DNA of 32,765 bases. It comes from an uncultured Paraburkholderia sp. Lineage in GTDB: Bacteria > Pseudomonadota > Gammaproteobacteria > Burkholderiales > Burkholderiaceae. The position numbers were made by a program, and so were the translations under genes. Location: positions 1 through 32,765 of the forward strand of contig CALFSF010000267.1 in the NCBI GenBank assembly GCA_937917025.1. The letters are read 5' to 3'. The notes under the pieces are model-generated. The model was not told where the DNA came from. It saw only the letters and a list, made by a program, of their open reading frames with translations, and made no database searches. Below are positions 17,735 to 25,081 of the stretch, piece after piece; positions within the stretch are counted from its first letter, which is position 1, and every line of letters starts with the position of its first letter.

Positions 17735-18970
17735 ATGCGAATCCGGTCGTTCATTCCCAGATCCGGTCGTGCCCGGACACAGGTTCAATCCGGTAGTCCT
17801 TTCGCGCCGGCTCGCGTTCTTCGACGGCTCGCGCTCGGGTTCGCCGTCTCGGTGAGCGTCGCGCTTCCTGTCGCCGCGGCAGCCCAGGTGAAGATCGGGC
17901 TCGTGCTGTCGCTGACGGGACCGGCGGCTTCGCTGGGCATTCCGGCGCGCGACACCGTGGCGCTGTTTCCGAAAGAAGTGGCTGGCCAGAAAGTCGAATA
18001 TCTCGTGTTCGACGACGCGTCGGACACCACCCAGGCCGTCCAGAACACGAAGAAGCTGATCTCCGAGGAACACGTCGACGCGATCATCGGCTCGTCGATC
18101 ACGCCGAATTCGCTCGCGATGCTCGACGTGATCGCCGAAGGGCAGACGCCGACGATCTCGCTCGCCTCGTCCGCGAAGATCATCGAGCCGGTGGACGCAA
18201 AACGTCACTGGATGTTCAAGACGCCGCAGACCGACGCGATGATGGCCTCGGCGATCGCGGAACACGCGAGCGAACACGGCGTGAAGACGATCGCGTACAT
18301 CGGCCAGGCGGACGCGCTCGGCGAAACCTTTTACGCCGAAGTCGTGAAGTTCGCGCAGCTCCACAAGATCACGGTCGTCGCGAACGAGCGCTTCAATCGC
18401 ACCGATCCGGGCGTCACCGGCCAGATTCTCAAGATCATGGCGGCGAATCCGGATGCGGTGGTCGTGGGCGCCGCCGGCACACCCGCCGCGCTGCCGCCGA
18501 AGACGCTGAAAGCGCGCGGCTACAAGGGCTTGATCTATCACAACCACGGCGTGGGTAATAACGATTTCCTGCGCGTGTGCGGCGCGGATTGCAACGGCAC
18601 GTTCCTGCCCGCGAGCCCGGTGCTGGTCGCCGCGCAGCTGCCCGTCGACCATCCGGCAAAGCGGCTCGCGCTCGACTACATCGCGCGCTTCGAGGCGCAG
18701 CACGGCGCGGGCAGCGTATCGGCGTTCGGCTCGTATACGTGGGACGCAGGACTGCTGCTGGGTAACGCCATACCGATCGCGCTGAAGACGGCGGCGCCTG
18801 GCACGCCCGAGTTTCGCCTGGCGCTGCGCGATGCGCTCGAGGCGACGCGCGGTCTCGCGGACTCCAATGGTATTGTCAACATGAGCACGACTGATCACCT
18901 TGGCCTCGACCAGCGCGCCCGCGTCATGGTGGAGATTCGCGACGGCAAGTGGGTGTATCAGCCGCGCTGA
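17735..18970 (+). CDS. LivK-like ABC transporter substrate-binding protein
   Basis: A 411-residue periplasmic type I solute-binding protein of the branched-chain amino acid/amide/aromatic-acid class. The signal peptide has an unusually long basic n-region (about 30 residues) before the hydrophobic stretch ALGFAVSVSVALPVAAAA, cut near residue 50. The mature protein begins QVKIGLVLSLTGPAASLG, the standard LivK-type start, and includes VDAIIGSSITPNSLAM and a Cys pair (CGADCNG) likely forming a disulfide. GAGG-type ribosome bases in GTGAGGAGACTTGC precede the ATG at 17735. No permease or ATPase genes are adjacent. A crotonase-fold gene follows 74 bp downstream on the same strand, hinting that the ligand could be an organic acid degraded through a CoA ester; this is inference. 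Confidence 0.9.
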   Translation: MRIRSFIPRSGRARTQVQSGSPFAPARVLRRLALGFAVSVSVALPVAAAAQVKIGLVLSLTGPAASLGIPARDTVALFPKEVAGQKVEYLVFDDASDTTQAVQNTKKLISEEHVDAIIGSSITPNSLAMLDVIAEGQTPTISLASSAKIIEPVDAKRHWMFKTPQTDAMMASAIAEHASEHGVKTIAYIGQADALGETFYAEVVKFAQLHKITVVANERFNRTDPGVTGQILKIMAANPDAVVVGAAGTPAALPPKTLKARGYKGLIYHNHGVGNNDFLRVCGADCNGTFLPASPVLVAAQLPVDHPAKRLALDYIARFEAQHGAGSVSAFGSYTWDAGLLLGNAIPIALKTAAPGTPEFRLALRDALEATRGLADSNGIVNMSTTDHLGLDQRARVMVEIRDGKWVYQPR

Positions 18971-19044
18971 GGCGCGAACGCCGACCCGTCGTGCGCCGCT
19001 CGCCGCCGCTGTCCGAAATGAACCGTTCTACTGGATCGACCGTC

Positions 19045-19899
19045 ATGTCTCACGATTCGCAAGCCCAGGGCACGCCCAATCCGGATTTCTACGCCGGTTA
19101 TCACGCGCTGCGGTTGCGGCGTCATTCGCACGGCATTCTCGAAATCGTGATGAGCGGCGAAGGCGTGAACAAAAGCGGTCTCGCGACCGCCGATGCGCAC
19201 ATGCATCGCGAGCTCGCGGAGATCTGGCGTGATATCGACCGCGATCCGGAAGTGCGCGTCGCGGTGATCCGTGGCGAGGGAAAGGGCTTTTCGGCCGGTG
19301 GCGATCTCGGGCTCGTCGAGCAGATGGCCACCGATTTCGACGTGCGCACGCGCGTGTGGCGCGAGGCGCGCGACCTCGTCTACAACGTGATCAACTGCAG
19401 CAAGCCCGTGGTTTCCGCGATGCACGGGCCGGCGGTGGGCGCGGGCCTCGTCGCCGGATTGCTCGCCGATATTTCGATCGCGGCGAAGAGCGCGCGGATC
19501 ATCGACGGCCATACGCGCCTCGGCGTCGCGGCGGGCGATCACGCGGCGATCGTGTGGCCGCTCCTGTGCGGCATGGCGAAGGCGAAGTATTACCTGATGC
19601 TGTGCGAACCGGTAAGCGGTGAGGAGGCGGAGCGGATTGGCCTCGTGTCGCTCGCGGTCGATGAAAACGATCTGTTGCCGAAAGCCTTCGAAGTCGCGCA
19701 GAAACTCGCGAGCGGTTCGCAGACGGCGATCCGCTGGACCAAGTACGCGCTGAACAACTGGCTGCGCTCGGCGGGCCCGGCCTTCGATACGTCGCTCGCA
19801 CTTGAATTCATGGGCTTTGCCGGCCCCGACGTGCGCGAGGGCGTGAACTCGCTGCGCGAGCGCCGCGCCCCCGACTTCAGACGCGGCGATCCGTTCTGA
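19045..19899 (+). CDS. Enoyl-CoA hydratase/isomerase (crotonase) family protein
   Basis: A 284-residue crotonase-fold protein. The CoA-binding and oxyanion-hole motif GKGFSAGGDLG (about 79-89) and the second glycine motif HGPAVGAGL (128-135) are present, so it binds acyl-CoA. By my alignment the two glutamates of classical enoyl-CoA hydratase are replaced: the first by Val136 (GAGLVAG) and the second by His156 (DGHTRLG). An Asp165-His166 pair in VAAGDHAAIVWPLL may take their place. It may thus be an isomerase, hydrolase or decarboxylase rather than a hydratase. The ATG at 19045 is chosen as the first Met close to conserved sequence; an ATG at 19018 is possible and neither has a good ribosome site. 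It probably shares a transcript with the upstream binding-protein gene. Confidence 0.85.
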   Translation: MSHDSQAQGTPNPDFYAGYHALRLRRHSHGILEIVMSGEGVNKSGLATADAHMHRELAEIWRDIDRDPEVRVAVIRGEGKGFSAGGDLGLVEQMATDFDVRTRVWREARDLVYNVINCSKPVVSAMHGPAVGAGLVAGLLADISIAAKSARIIDGHTRLGVAAGDHAAIVWPLLCGMAKAKYYLMLCEPVSGEEAERIGLVSLAVDENDLLPKAFEVAQKLASGSQTAIRWTKYALNNWLRSAGPAFDTSLALEFMGFAGPDVREGVNSLRERRAPDFRRGDPF

Positions 19900-19971
19900 T
19901 GCCGCTGGCCGCGCTGCGTGACGTCCACGCGGCGCGGGTGTTCTGGCGCGTGCCGACACTGATACGCGCGG

Positions 19972-19977
19972 TATGAT
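19972..19977 (+). promoter_or_regulatory. Possible -10 box for the PhaM-like gene (TATGAT)
   Basis: TATGAT 63 bp upstream of the ATG at 20040, in the 140-bp gap after the crotonase gene. No convincing -35 is visible, so this is tentative. Confidence 0.3.
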
Positions 19978-20039
19978 CGGACGAACCGGGCGCGGCATGG
20001 CCGCTGCGTCCCGCCACTTCAAGGTGCGAGGAGAAAACC

Positions 20040-20855
20040 ATGACCGCTACAACCGGCTCCACGCCGCCCTTTCCCGGCTTCCCGGGTTTTCCGCCCGCTG
20101 AGATGCTCGACCGGATGTGGGACATGATGCGCCACACGCCGTTCGGGTCGGCCTTTCCCGGCGCGCAGGCCGGCGCGGCGTCGGGCCTGGGGCCGTCGCT
20201 TTCGATGATGTCGGACATGATGGCGCCGCTCACCAACGTCGAGGAACTCGACAAGCGCATCACCGACATGCGCGCGGTCGAACAGTGGCTGAAGCTGAAT
20301 CTGAACATGCTGCAGTCGGCCATCCAGGCGCTCGAGGTGCAGCGCGCGACGCTCGCCACCTTGCGGGCGTTCGGCGCGTTCGCGCAGTCGTCGATGAAGC
20401 CGATGGCTTCCGCGTCGGGTCCGGCGGCCTCGGCTTCTTCGCCGACGCCATCGTGGATGTCGCCTCAGCAGACGTCTGCAGCCGCGCCATCCGCGGCTGC
20501 CCAAACGAAGGCGAGCGACGCCGATGCCGCGGACGAAGCCGGCGACGCCGCGCAGACGCCGCCTTTCGACACCTCGGCGTGGTGGAATCTGTTGCAATCG
20601 CAATTCAACCAGCTGGCGCAGTTCGCGATGGCGCAGCCGGCCGCGGCCGCCGGCGCGACGGCCACGGCGGAGGACATGGCCGAAGCGGCGGAGGGCACGC
20701 ACGGACCTGGCGTCGCCAGCAATGCCCACGCAACCCGCGAGGCCGCGCCGAAGTCGTCTGGCGCGACGAAACGCGCGGCGGCGAAGCGTGCGCCGTCGTC
20801 GAAAAGTGCGAGCGAAGGTCGCGGTGCGAAGAAAGCGCCCGCTTCAGGGGCCTGA
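20040..20855 (+). CDS. phaM: PhaM-like polyhydroxyalkanoate granule regulatory protein
   Basis: A 271-residue protein matching the PhaM type first described in Ralstonia eutropha, where it activates the PHB synthase PhaC1 and tethers granules to the nucleoid. The N-terminal part has a Pro/Gly/Phe run (FPGFPGFPPAEMLDRMWDMM). A conserved helical core (about 58-120; TNVEELDKRITDMRAVEQWLKLNLNMLQSAIQALEVQRATL) likely oligomerises. An Ala/Ser/Pro linker follows, then a second short helical motif (WWNLLQSQFNQLAQFAM). The Lys/Arg/Ala-rich tail (about 235-271, ending GAKKAPASGA) is histone-like and would bind DNA. An AGGAGA ribosome site lies 6 bp before the ATG. No pha genes are next to it here. The name rests on layout and the AKKA-type tail, so I am fairly but not fully sure. 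Confidence 0.8.
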   Translation: MTATTGSTPPFPGFPGFPPAEMLDRMWDMMRHTPFGSAFPGAQAGAASGLGPSLSMMSDMMAPLTNVEELDKRITDMRAVEQWLKLNLNMLQSAIQALEVQRATLATLRAFGAFAQSSMKPMASASGPAASASSPTPSWMSPQQTSAAAPSAAAQTKASDADAADEAGDAAQTPPFDTSAWWNLLQSQFNQLAQFAMAQPAAAAGATATAEDMAEAAEGTHGPGVASNAHATREAAPKSSGATKRAAAKRAPSSKSASEGRGAKKAPASGA

Positions 20856-21313
20856 ACACGCGTTCGCGTGCGGTTTGCGCTCGCGCAACAAGCGGGCGCA
20901 AATAGCGGCATCGACGCCACAATTGAAACCGCCGGCCGCCATCCGTTCCGCTGACTGTCATGGGGCCCGTGCTATCATCCTGTAAGCTTTTGGGCCCGTT
21001 TGCGCGCACTGAAAACAATGACTCGAGCAGCTCGACCCGCCACCGGCAAGGCCGGCAAGCGGTTCGACGGTGCAGTCCGGCGCGGGCCGGTTCGACCCAG
21101 GCATGGTTTTTCCTCACCCACGGTCAACCGATTCAAGCATTCCGGTTTTCGCAAGTGCACATTTTGCCGCCAGCTTCTTTGCCAGGCGGCGCATCTGGAC
21201 GCCCGATTACCGCGTAAAATTGAATGATTCTCAGGTCGCGAAAGCGCGCTCCGGCTCGCTCGCAGCAAACAGATACAAACAGACGTCGCATTGCGCAGAA
21301 CAGGGGTGGGACT
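20856..21313 (+). other. 458-bp intergenic region with possible promoters and leader
   Basis: No convincing gene. A promoter-like pair lies at 20951-20978, and a TAAAAT -10-like hexamer lies at 21215-21220, about 95 bp before the di-iron gene. A short hairpin with arms TTTGCGC (20874-20880) and GCGCAAA (20896-20902) follows the phaM stop and could be a weak terminator. A 69-codon frame from the ATG at 21018 contains a CxxCxxxxC cluster but has no ribosome site, so I do not call it. If the first promoter is used, a leader of about 330 nt precedes the di-iron gene, enough for a regulatory RNA. Confidence 0.5.
20951..20978 (+). promoter_or_regulatory. Possible promoter CTGACT-16-TATCAT
   Basis: CTGACT (20951-20956) and TATCAT (20973-20978) with 16-bp spacing, in the long gap before the di-iron gene. 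It is moderate in both boxes. Confidence 0.35.
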
Positions 21314-22195
21314 ATGAACACCATGCTTTATCCGGAACTTTATAAATCGCTCGAATCCGTTCGATGGGACATGGAGAAAGACATTCCATGGTCCAGGTTC
21401 GATGCGTCGCTGCTCACCGACGAGCAGGCGGCAACGATCAAAATGAACGCGATCACCGAGTGGTCGGCGTTGCCCGCCACGGAAATGTTTCTGCGCGACA
21501 ACCATCACGACAGCGATTTTTCGGCATTCATGAGCGTCTGGTTTTTCGAGGAGCAGAAGCATTCGCTGGTGCTGATGGAATATCTGCGCCGCTTCAAGCC
21601 GGAACTGTGCCCGACGGAAGAGGAACTGCACGCCGTGCGTTTCGAATTCGATCCGGCGCCCCCGCTCGAAACGCTGATGCTGCACTTCTGCGGCGAAATC
21701 CGCCTGAACCACTGGTATCGCCGCGCGGCTGAATGGCATACCGAGCCGGTTATCAAGCACATCTACGAAACCATTTCGCGCGACGAAGCGCGTCATGGCG
21801 GTGCGTATCTGCGTTACATGAAAAAGGCGATGGCGCAAACGGGCGATATCGCGCGTGCCGCATTCGCCAAGATCGGCGTGCTGATGGCGTCGGCGCGTCG
21901 CACGGAAAAGCCGCTGCACCCCACGAACCTGCACGTGAACCAGGCGCTGTTCCCGCGCGACACGATCCAGTCGCGTTTGCCGGATCCGGAATGGCTCGAA
22001 CGCTGGCTCGACGAACAGATCCGCTTCGATGACGGCTGGGAAAAGAAGGTCGTCGAGCGCATTCTGCACAACCTGTCGATCCTGTTCGAGCGCACGTTCA
22101 CGACGGCGCAGGAGTTGAACCGCTATCGCAAGGAAGTGGTGACGCGGCTGCAGGCGGAGCAGGGCACGGGCGCGCCCCAGCAGCAACCGGCCTGA
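21314..22195 (+). CDS. Ferritin-like di-iron protein, acyl-ACP desaturase-like
   Basis: A 293-residue all-helical protein with a complete carboxylate di-iron site. Glu49 is in ITEWSALP, the first EXXH is Glu80-Gln-Lys-His83 in WFFEEQKHS, Glu128 is in FCGEIRLNHWY, and the second EXXH is Glu158-Ala-Arg-His161 in SRDEARHGG. Order and spacing match soluble acyl-ACP desaturases and related di-iron oxidases, so it probably activates O2 to oxidise an acyl or similar chain. The electron donor and substrate are unknown. The C-terminal third (about 205-293) differs from plant desaturases. A GGGGTGGG stretch precedes the ATG at 21314. A strong hairpin terminator follows, so it is monocistronic after a long leader. 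Confidence 0.82.
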   Translation: MNTMLYPELYKSLESVRWDMEKDIPWSRFDASLLTDEQAATIKMNAITEWSALPATEMFLRDNHHDSDFSAFMSVWFFEEQKHSLVLMEYLRRFKPELCPTEEELHAVRFEFDPAPPLETLMLHFCGEIRLNHWYRRAAEWHTEPVIKHIYETISRDEARHGGAYLRYMKKAMAQTGDIARAAFAKIGVLMASARRTEKPLHPTNLHVNQALFPRDTIQSRLPDPEWLERWLDEQIRFDDGWEKKVVERILHNLSILFERTFTTAQELNRYRKEVVTRLQAEQGTGAPQQQPA

Positions 22196-22258
22196 CGCAT
22201 CGCGCTGCCTCGTTGCGCTCGTTTCGTGACGAACGCATTGGATGCAGACAGGCATCGA

Positions 22259-22292
22259 AACGGCCCGGCAAGCGCAAGCTTTCCGGGCCGTT
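22259..22292 (+). terminator. Intrinsic terminator after the di-iron protein gene
   Basis: Outer stem AACGGCCCGG (22259-22268) with CCGGGCCGTT (22283-22292). An inner AAGC/GCTT stem is closed by a GCAA tetraloop (22274-22277), with a single C-T mismatch between the stems. It is followed by TTGTTCTGGTT-type sequence, a moderate T tract. Confidence 0.75.
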
Positions 22293-22407
22293 GTTCTGGT
22301 TGCCGTCCAGATTTCGCGTTTAGTCCGAATTTTCAACGAACCGGCGTTATCGCGCGTTGCAGCGGCAAGCGCGATCCTGACGGGTTCTTCTTTCTGATTT
22401 CCTCGCC

Positions 22408-22890
22408 ATGTCCGCCATTTTCGAACGCAAGATCATGACCCGCGACGCGCTCGCACAACTGCGTGCGTCGCTGCCGGGGCCGGTGGTGTTCACGAACGGC
22501 GTGTTCGACATCCTGCATCGCGGGCACGTCACGTATCTCGCCGACGCGAAGGCGCTCGGCGCTTCGCTGATTGTCGGCGTGAACAGCGATGCGTCGGTGC
22601 GCATGCTCGGCAAGGGCGACGACCGTCCGATCAACAACGAAGCCGACCGCATGGCGTTGCTCGCCGCGCTCGAAAGTGTCGACTGGGTGGTGTGTTTCGA
22701 AGAGCAGACGCCGGTTGCGCTGATCGAAGCGCTGCGTCCGGACGTGCTGGTGAAGGGCGGCGACTACGACATGGACGTGCTGCCCGAATCCGCGCTGGTG
22801 CGCGGCTGGGGCGGCCGCGCGCTCGCGATTCCGTTCGAGCACGACCGCTCGACCACCGCGCTGCTCAAGAAGGTGCGTACGCAGGGCTGA
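22408..22890 (+). CDS. rfaE2: D-glycero-beta-D-manno-heptose 1-phosphate adenylyltransferase
   Basis: A 160-residue cytidylyltransferase-fold enzyme that adenylylates heptose 1-phosphate to ADP-heptose for LPS inner-core synthesis. The nucleotide-binding HxGH motif is His37-Arg-Gly-His40 in FTNGVFDILHRGHVTYL. LGKGDDRPINNEADR and LVKGGDYDMD are typical. In E. coli this activity is the C-terminal half of HldE; here it is a separate gene, as usual in Burkholderiaceae, so the kinase half must lie elsewhere. The ATG at 22408 fits homologues; the ribosome site is poor. It stands alone between a terminator and a convergent small membrane protein gene (36-bp gap). Confidence 0.94.
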   Translation: MSAIFERKIMTRDALAQLRASLPGPVVFTNGVFDILHRGHVTYLADAKALGASLIVGVNSDASVRMLGKGDDRPINNEADRMALLAALESVDWVVCFEEQTPVALIEALRPDVLVKGGDYDMDVLPESALVRGWGGRALAIPFEHDRSTTALLKKVRTQG

Positions 22891-22925
22891 TGTCGCGGGC
22901 GGCGCCGCCCCGCGCGCCCGGGTGC

Positions 22926-23165
22926 TTATTGCGTCAACGCCGACGCCGCGATCGGCGCGGCGGGCGCCGGTTCGCCGACTACCGCCTGATCGGCGGCTTC
23001 GGCGGCTGTCATCGGTCGAATCTGTAGCGATTCGGCATGAATCTGGCGGTTCACGTGATTCGGCTCGCGCAGCCCGGCGGACGGCAACGGTCCGAACACG
23101 CCGCGCACGGCGACAAACGCCAGCACGTTGGCAAGAAACAGGATGGCGATCAGCCAGCGCAGCAT
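22926..23165 (-). CDS. Small single-span membrane protein downstream of coaX
   Basis: A 79-residue protein with one N-terminal membrane helix (MLRWLIAILFLANVLAFVAV, residues 1-20), then FGPLPSAGLREPNHVNRQIHAESLQIRP and a short Ala-rich end. The upstream ATG (seven codons earlier) is disfavoured because the membrane helix fits the start at 23163-23165. In related bacteria the gene behind coaX often codes for a membrane-anchored SPOR protein; this one has the anchor and linker but no SPOR domain. It follows coaX by 36 bp and is likely co-transcribed with birA-coaX. Function unknown; its gene position suggests an envelope role. Confidence 0.7.
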   Translation of the reverse strand: MLRWLIAILFLANVLAFVAVRGVFGPLPSAGLREPNHVNRQIHAESLQIRPMTAAEAADQAVVGEPAPAAPIAASALTQ

Positions 23166-23201
23166 CGTCGGGTTCTCCGTCGGCAAATGGTTTGGGTGAG
23201 A

Positions 23202-24044
23202 TCAGCTGTGCGCGGCGCCGCTGCCTTCGGCAGCAATCAGCGCGAGGCCGGACAGCACCAGCGAATCGTGGCGAGTATGCGGCACCTTGAGCGCCGCTGT
23301 CACCTCATCCGCGGCGCCGCCGCCGGTCACGAGCCGCACGGGCACGTTCCACGCGTCGCAGAGGTCGTTCCACATGCGCTCGATCAGGCCCGCCTGCGCG
23401 AGCGCGCAGCCGGCCGACAGCGAGCGCGGCGTATCGGTCGCAAACGACGGCCCCCCAAGCATGCCCGGGCCTTCACCCTGATCCAGCAGATCGCGGGCGG
23501 AGGCGGCATCGAGCGTCGGCAGCTGCGCCGTATGTTCGCCGAGCGAGCGCATCATCAACGACCAGCCCGGCGCGATCACGCCGCCGACAAACATGCCGTC
23601 GGCGCGCAGCGCTTCGAGCGTCGTCGCGGTGCCGAACGTCGCGATGAGGAGCGGCTCGCCGGGAAACGTCGCGTGCGCGCCGATCAGGCCGGCCCACCGG
23701 TCGCTGCCGAGCGACGACGGCGTCGTATAGCCGTTGGTCACGCCGCATTGCCGCGCGAGAGCGCGAATCGTCGTGCGCGGCAGCGCGGGCCAATGCGCGT
23801 CGATCAGGCGCTCGATGCGGCCCGCGACCCCTTCGCCCGCGACGTTCGAAATCCACGCGCTTTCAGGCGCCGGTAGCGATGACGCGGCTAACGCCGACCA
23901 GTCCGGATCGTCGGCGGGCGCGTTCGTCTGCGCCGCGCCGTGTGCAAACGCGCCGCTTCGCAGCGGCGTGCCGTCGCGTTGCACCAGCGCCCATTTGATC
24001 CGGCTGTTTCCCGCGTCGATCAGCAGAAATGGCTTGCCGCTCAT
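23202..24044 (-). CDS. coaX: Type III pantothenate kinase
   Basis: Phosphorylates pantothenate in the first step of coenzyme A synthesis. It has 280 residues with the ASKHA fold. The phosphate-1 motif is LLIDAGNSRIKWAL (residues 7-20, Asp10), followed by the SLGSDRWAGLIGA substrate and ion-binding segment and the phosphate-2 motif TFGTATTLEAL. The presence of CoaX fits organisms that lack E. coli-type CoaA; it is feedback-insensitive and needs a monovalent cation. The ATG (24042-24044) overlaps the stop of birA in an ATGA, so translation is coupled. In Bordetella and Neisseria BirA and CoaX are found fused or adjacent, which this arrangement mirrors. Confidence 0.95.
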   Translation of the reverse strand: MSGKPFLLIDAGNSRIKWALVQRDGTPLRSGAFAHGAAQTNAPADDPDWSALAASSLPAPESAWISNVAGEGVAGRIERLIDAHWPALPRTTIRALARQCGVTNGYTTPSSLGSDRWAGLIGAHATFPGEPLLIATFGTATTLEALRADGMFVGGVIAPGWSLMMRSLGEHTAQLPTLDAASARDLLDQGEGPGMLGGPSFATDTPRSLSAGCALAQAGLIERMWNDLCDAWNVPVRLVTGGGAADEVTAALKVPHTRHDSLVLSGLALIAAEGSGAAHS

Positions 24045-24946
24045 GCGACCCCGTCGGCGAGGCGCAGCGATACGTCGCCGGTCGAGATGGCTTCGCGGCC
24101 CGTCGCGGTGTCGAGCAGCAGAAGGCCGTTGTCGTCGACGCCTGCCGCGACGCCTCGCATCAGCTCGACGCCCTGTTCGACCAGCACGACTTCGCGGCCG
24201 GCGTAACCGTGGCACGCGTTCCAGCGTGCACGGAACGGCGCGAAGCCCTCGGCGGCGAAGCGCTGCAGCGCCGGTTCGAGCGCGTTCAGTTCGGCCGCGA
24301 GCGTATCGGTGAGATTCGCGTTCGGCAGCGCGCGCGACAACGCTGTTGGCGTCGTTCCACGCGTCTGCGCGGGGGCGCCGGCATTGAGCGCGCCGACTTT
24401 CGCCGCCAGCTCGTCGGCGCCTTTCACATTGGTGCCGATGCCGATGACGACCGCGCTCGCGTCCGCCGTGCTCCACGCCGTCTCGATCAGGATGCCGGCG
24501 AGCTTGTCGCCTTCGAAGAGTACGTCGTTCGGCCATTTCAGCGAAATCTGGCCCGGCGCCGCGAGCGGCAGCGAGCGCAATCCGTCCACCAGCGCGACGC
24601 CGACCGCAAGGCTCAAGCCGGCCAGGCCTTCCAGCGGGCGCGGCAGCACGCACGCCACCGAGAACAGCAGCGCGTTGCCGGGCTCGGCGTACCACGGACG
24701 GCCACGCCGACCGCGCCCGGCCGTCTGCAGATAGGCGACGCGGACCATCGGCCGTGGCAACGCATCGCGCTCGCGCGGCAGCGACTTCAGATGGGCCATC
24801 AGGTCGGCATTCGTCGAGCCGGTTTCCTCGACGATGTCGATGGGCCAGTCGTGCGCGGCCGGCCCGAACAGCGTGACGGCGCGTGCCCGGTCGATACGCC
24901 AGTCGCCGGCTGGCGTGGCGTCGGGGGAAGGTGTGCGGGGATTCAT
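24041..24946 (-). CDS. birA: Biotin-[acetyl-CoA-carboxylase] ligase, no DNA-binding domain
   Basis: Attaches biotin to the biotin carboxyl carrier protein via biotinyl-AMP. It has 301 residues. The catalytic core carries ETGSTNADL (about 41-49), the biotinyl-AMP motif GRGRRGRPW (77-85) and KWPNDV (137-142), followed by the GILIE segment and a small C-terminal SH3-like domain. The N-terminal helix-turn-helix of E. coli BirA is missing: only about 30 unrelated residues precede the core. It is thus a ligase and not a biotin-operon repressor. The ATG at 24944-24946 is chosen over a TTG 20 codons upstream. It lies just 7 bp from a -10 box, suggesting a leaderless mRNA. It overlaps coaX by 4 bp. 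Confidence 0.93.
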   Translation of the reverse strand: MNPRTPSPDATPAGDWRIDRARAVTLFGPAAHDWPIDIVEETGSTNADLMAHLKSLPRERDALPRPMVRVAYLQTAGRGRRGRPWYAEPGNALLFSVACVLPRPLEGLAGLSLAVGVALVDGLRSLPLAAPGQISLKWPNDVLFEGDKLAGILIETAWSTADASAVVIGIGTNVKGADELAAKVGALNAGAPAQTRGTTPTALSRALPNANLTDTLAAELNALEPALQRFAAEGFAPFRARWNACHGYAGREVVLVEQGVELMRGVAAGVDDNGLLLLDTATGREAISTGDVSLRLADGVA

Positions 24947-24953
24947 GAGGCGT

Positions 24954-24959
24954 ATTGTA
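24954..24959 (-). promoter_or_regulatory. birA -10 box (TACAAT) immediately before the start codon
   Basis: Minus-strand TACAAT ends 7 bp upstream of the birA ATG, so transcription would begin at or within a base or two of the start codon. The -35 region is weak. Confidence 0.5.
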
Positions 24960-25043
24960 GTTGTCCATCGCCGCAAGTGGGCGCGAGGGGGCGCACGCGG
25001 ACACAACCGGTGCTCCCGGACCGCCCAGATGCGGCGCCTTCGT

Positions 25044-25049
25044 TACAAT
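25044..25049 (+). promoter_or_regulatory. -10 box of the MCE/Mla operon (TACAAT)
   Basis: TACAAT 32 bp before the TTG start of the permease gene, in the gap divergent from birA. It gives a short leader of about 26 nt. The -35 region is GC-rich and not recognisable. Confidence 0.5.
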
Positions 25050-25081
25050 GGCCGCTGACTCCATCAAGCGAACCGCGATCC

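Noticed and set aside
21018..21227. A 69-codon frame with a CxxCxxxxC cluster
   Set aside because: No ribosome site and no recognisable relatives; kept only as a note in the intergenic entry.
23202..25067. A single 621-codon frame that could be read as a BirA-CoaX fusion
   Set aside because: Only the CoaX part is in this frame. The N-terminal portion is an out-of-frame reading of birA, which ends in a 4-bp overlap with coaX.
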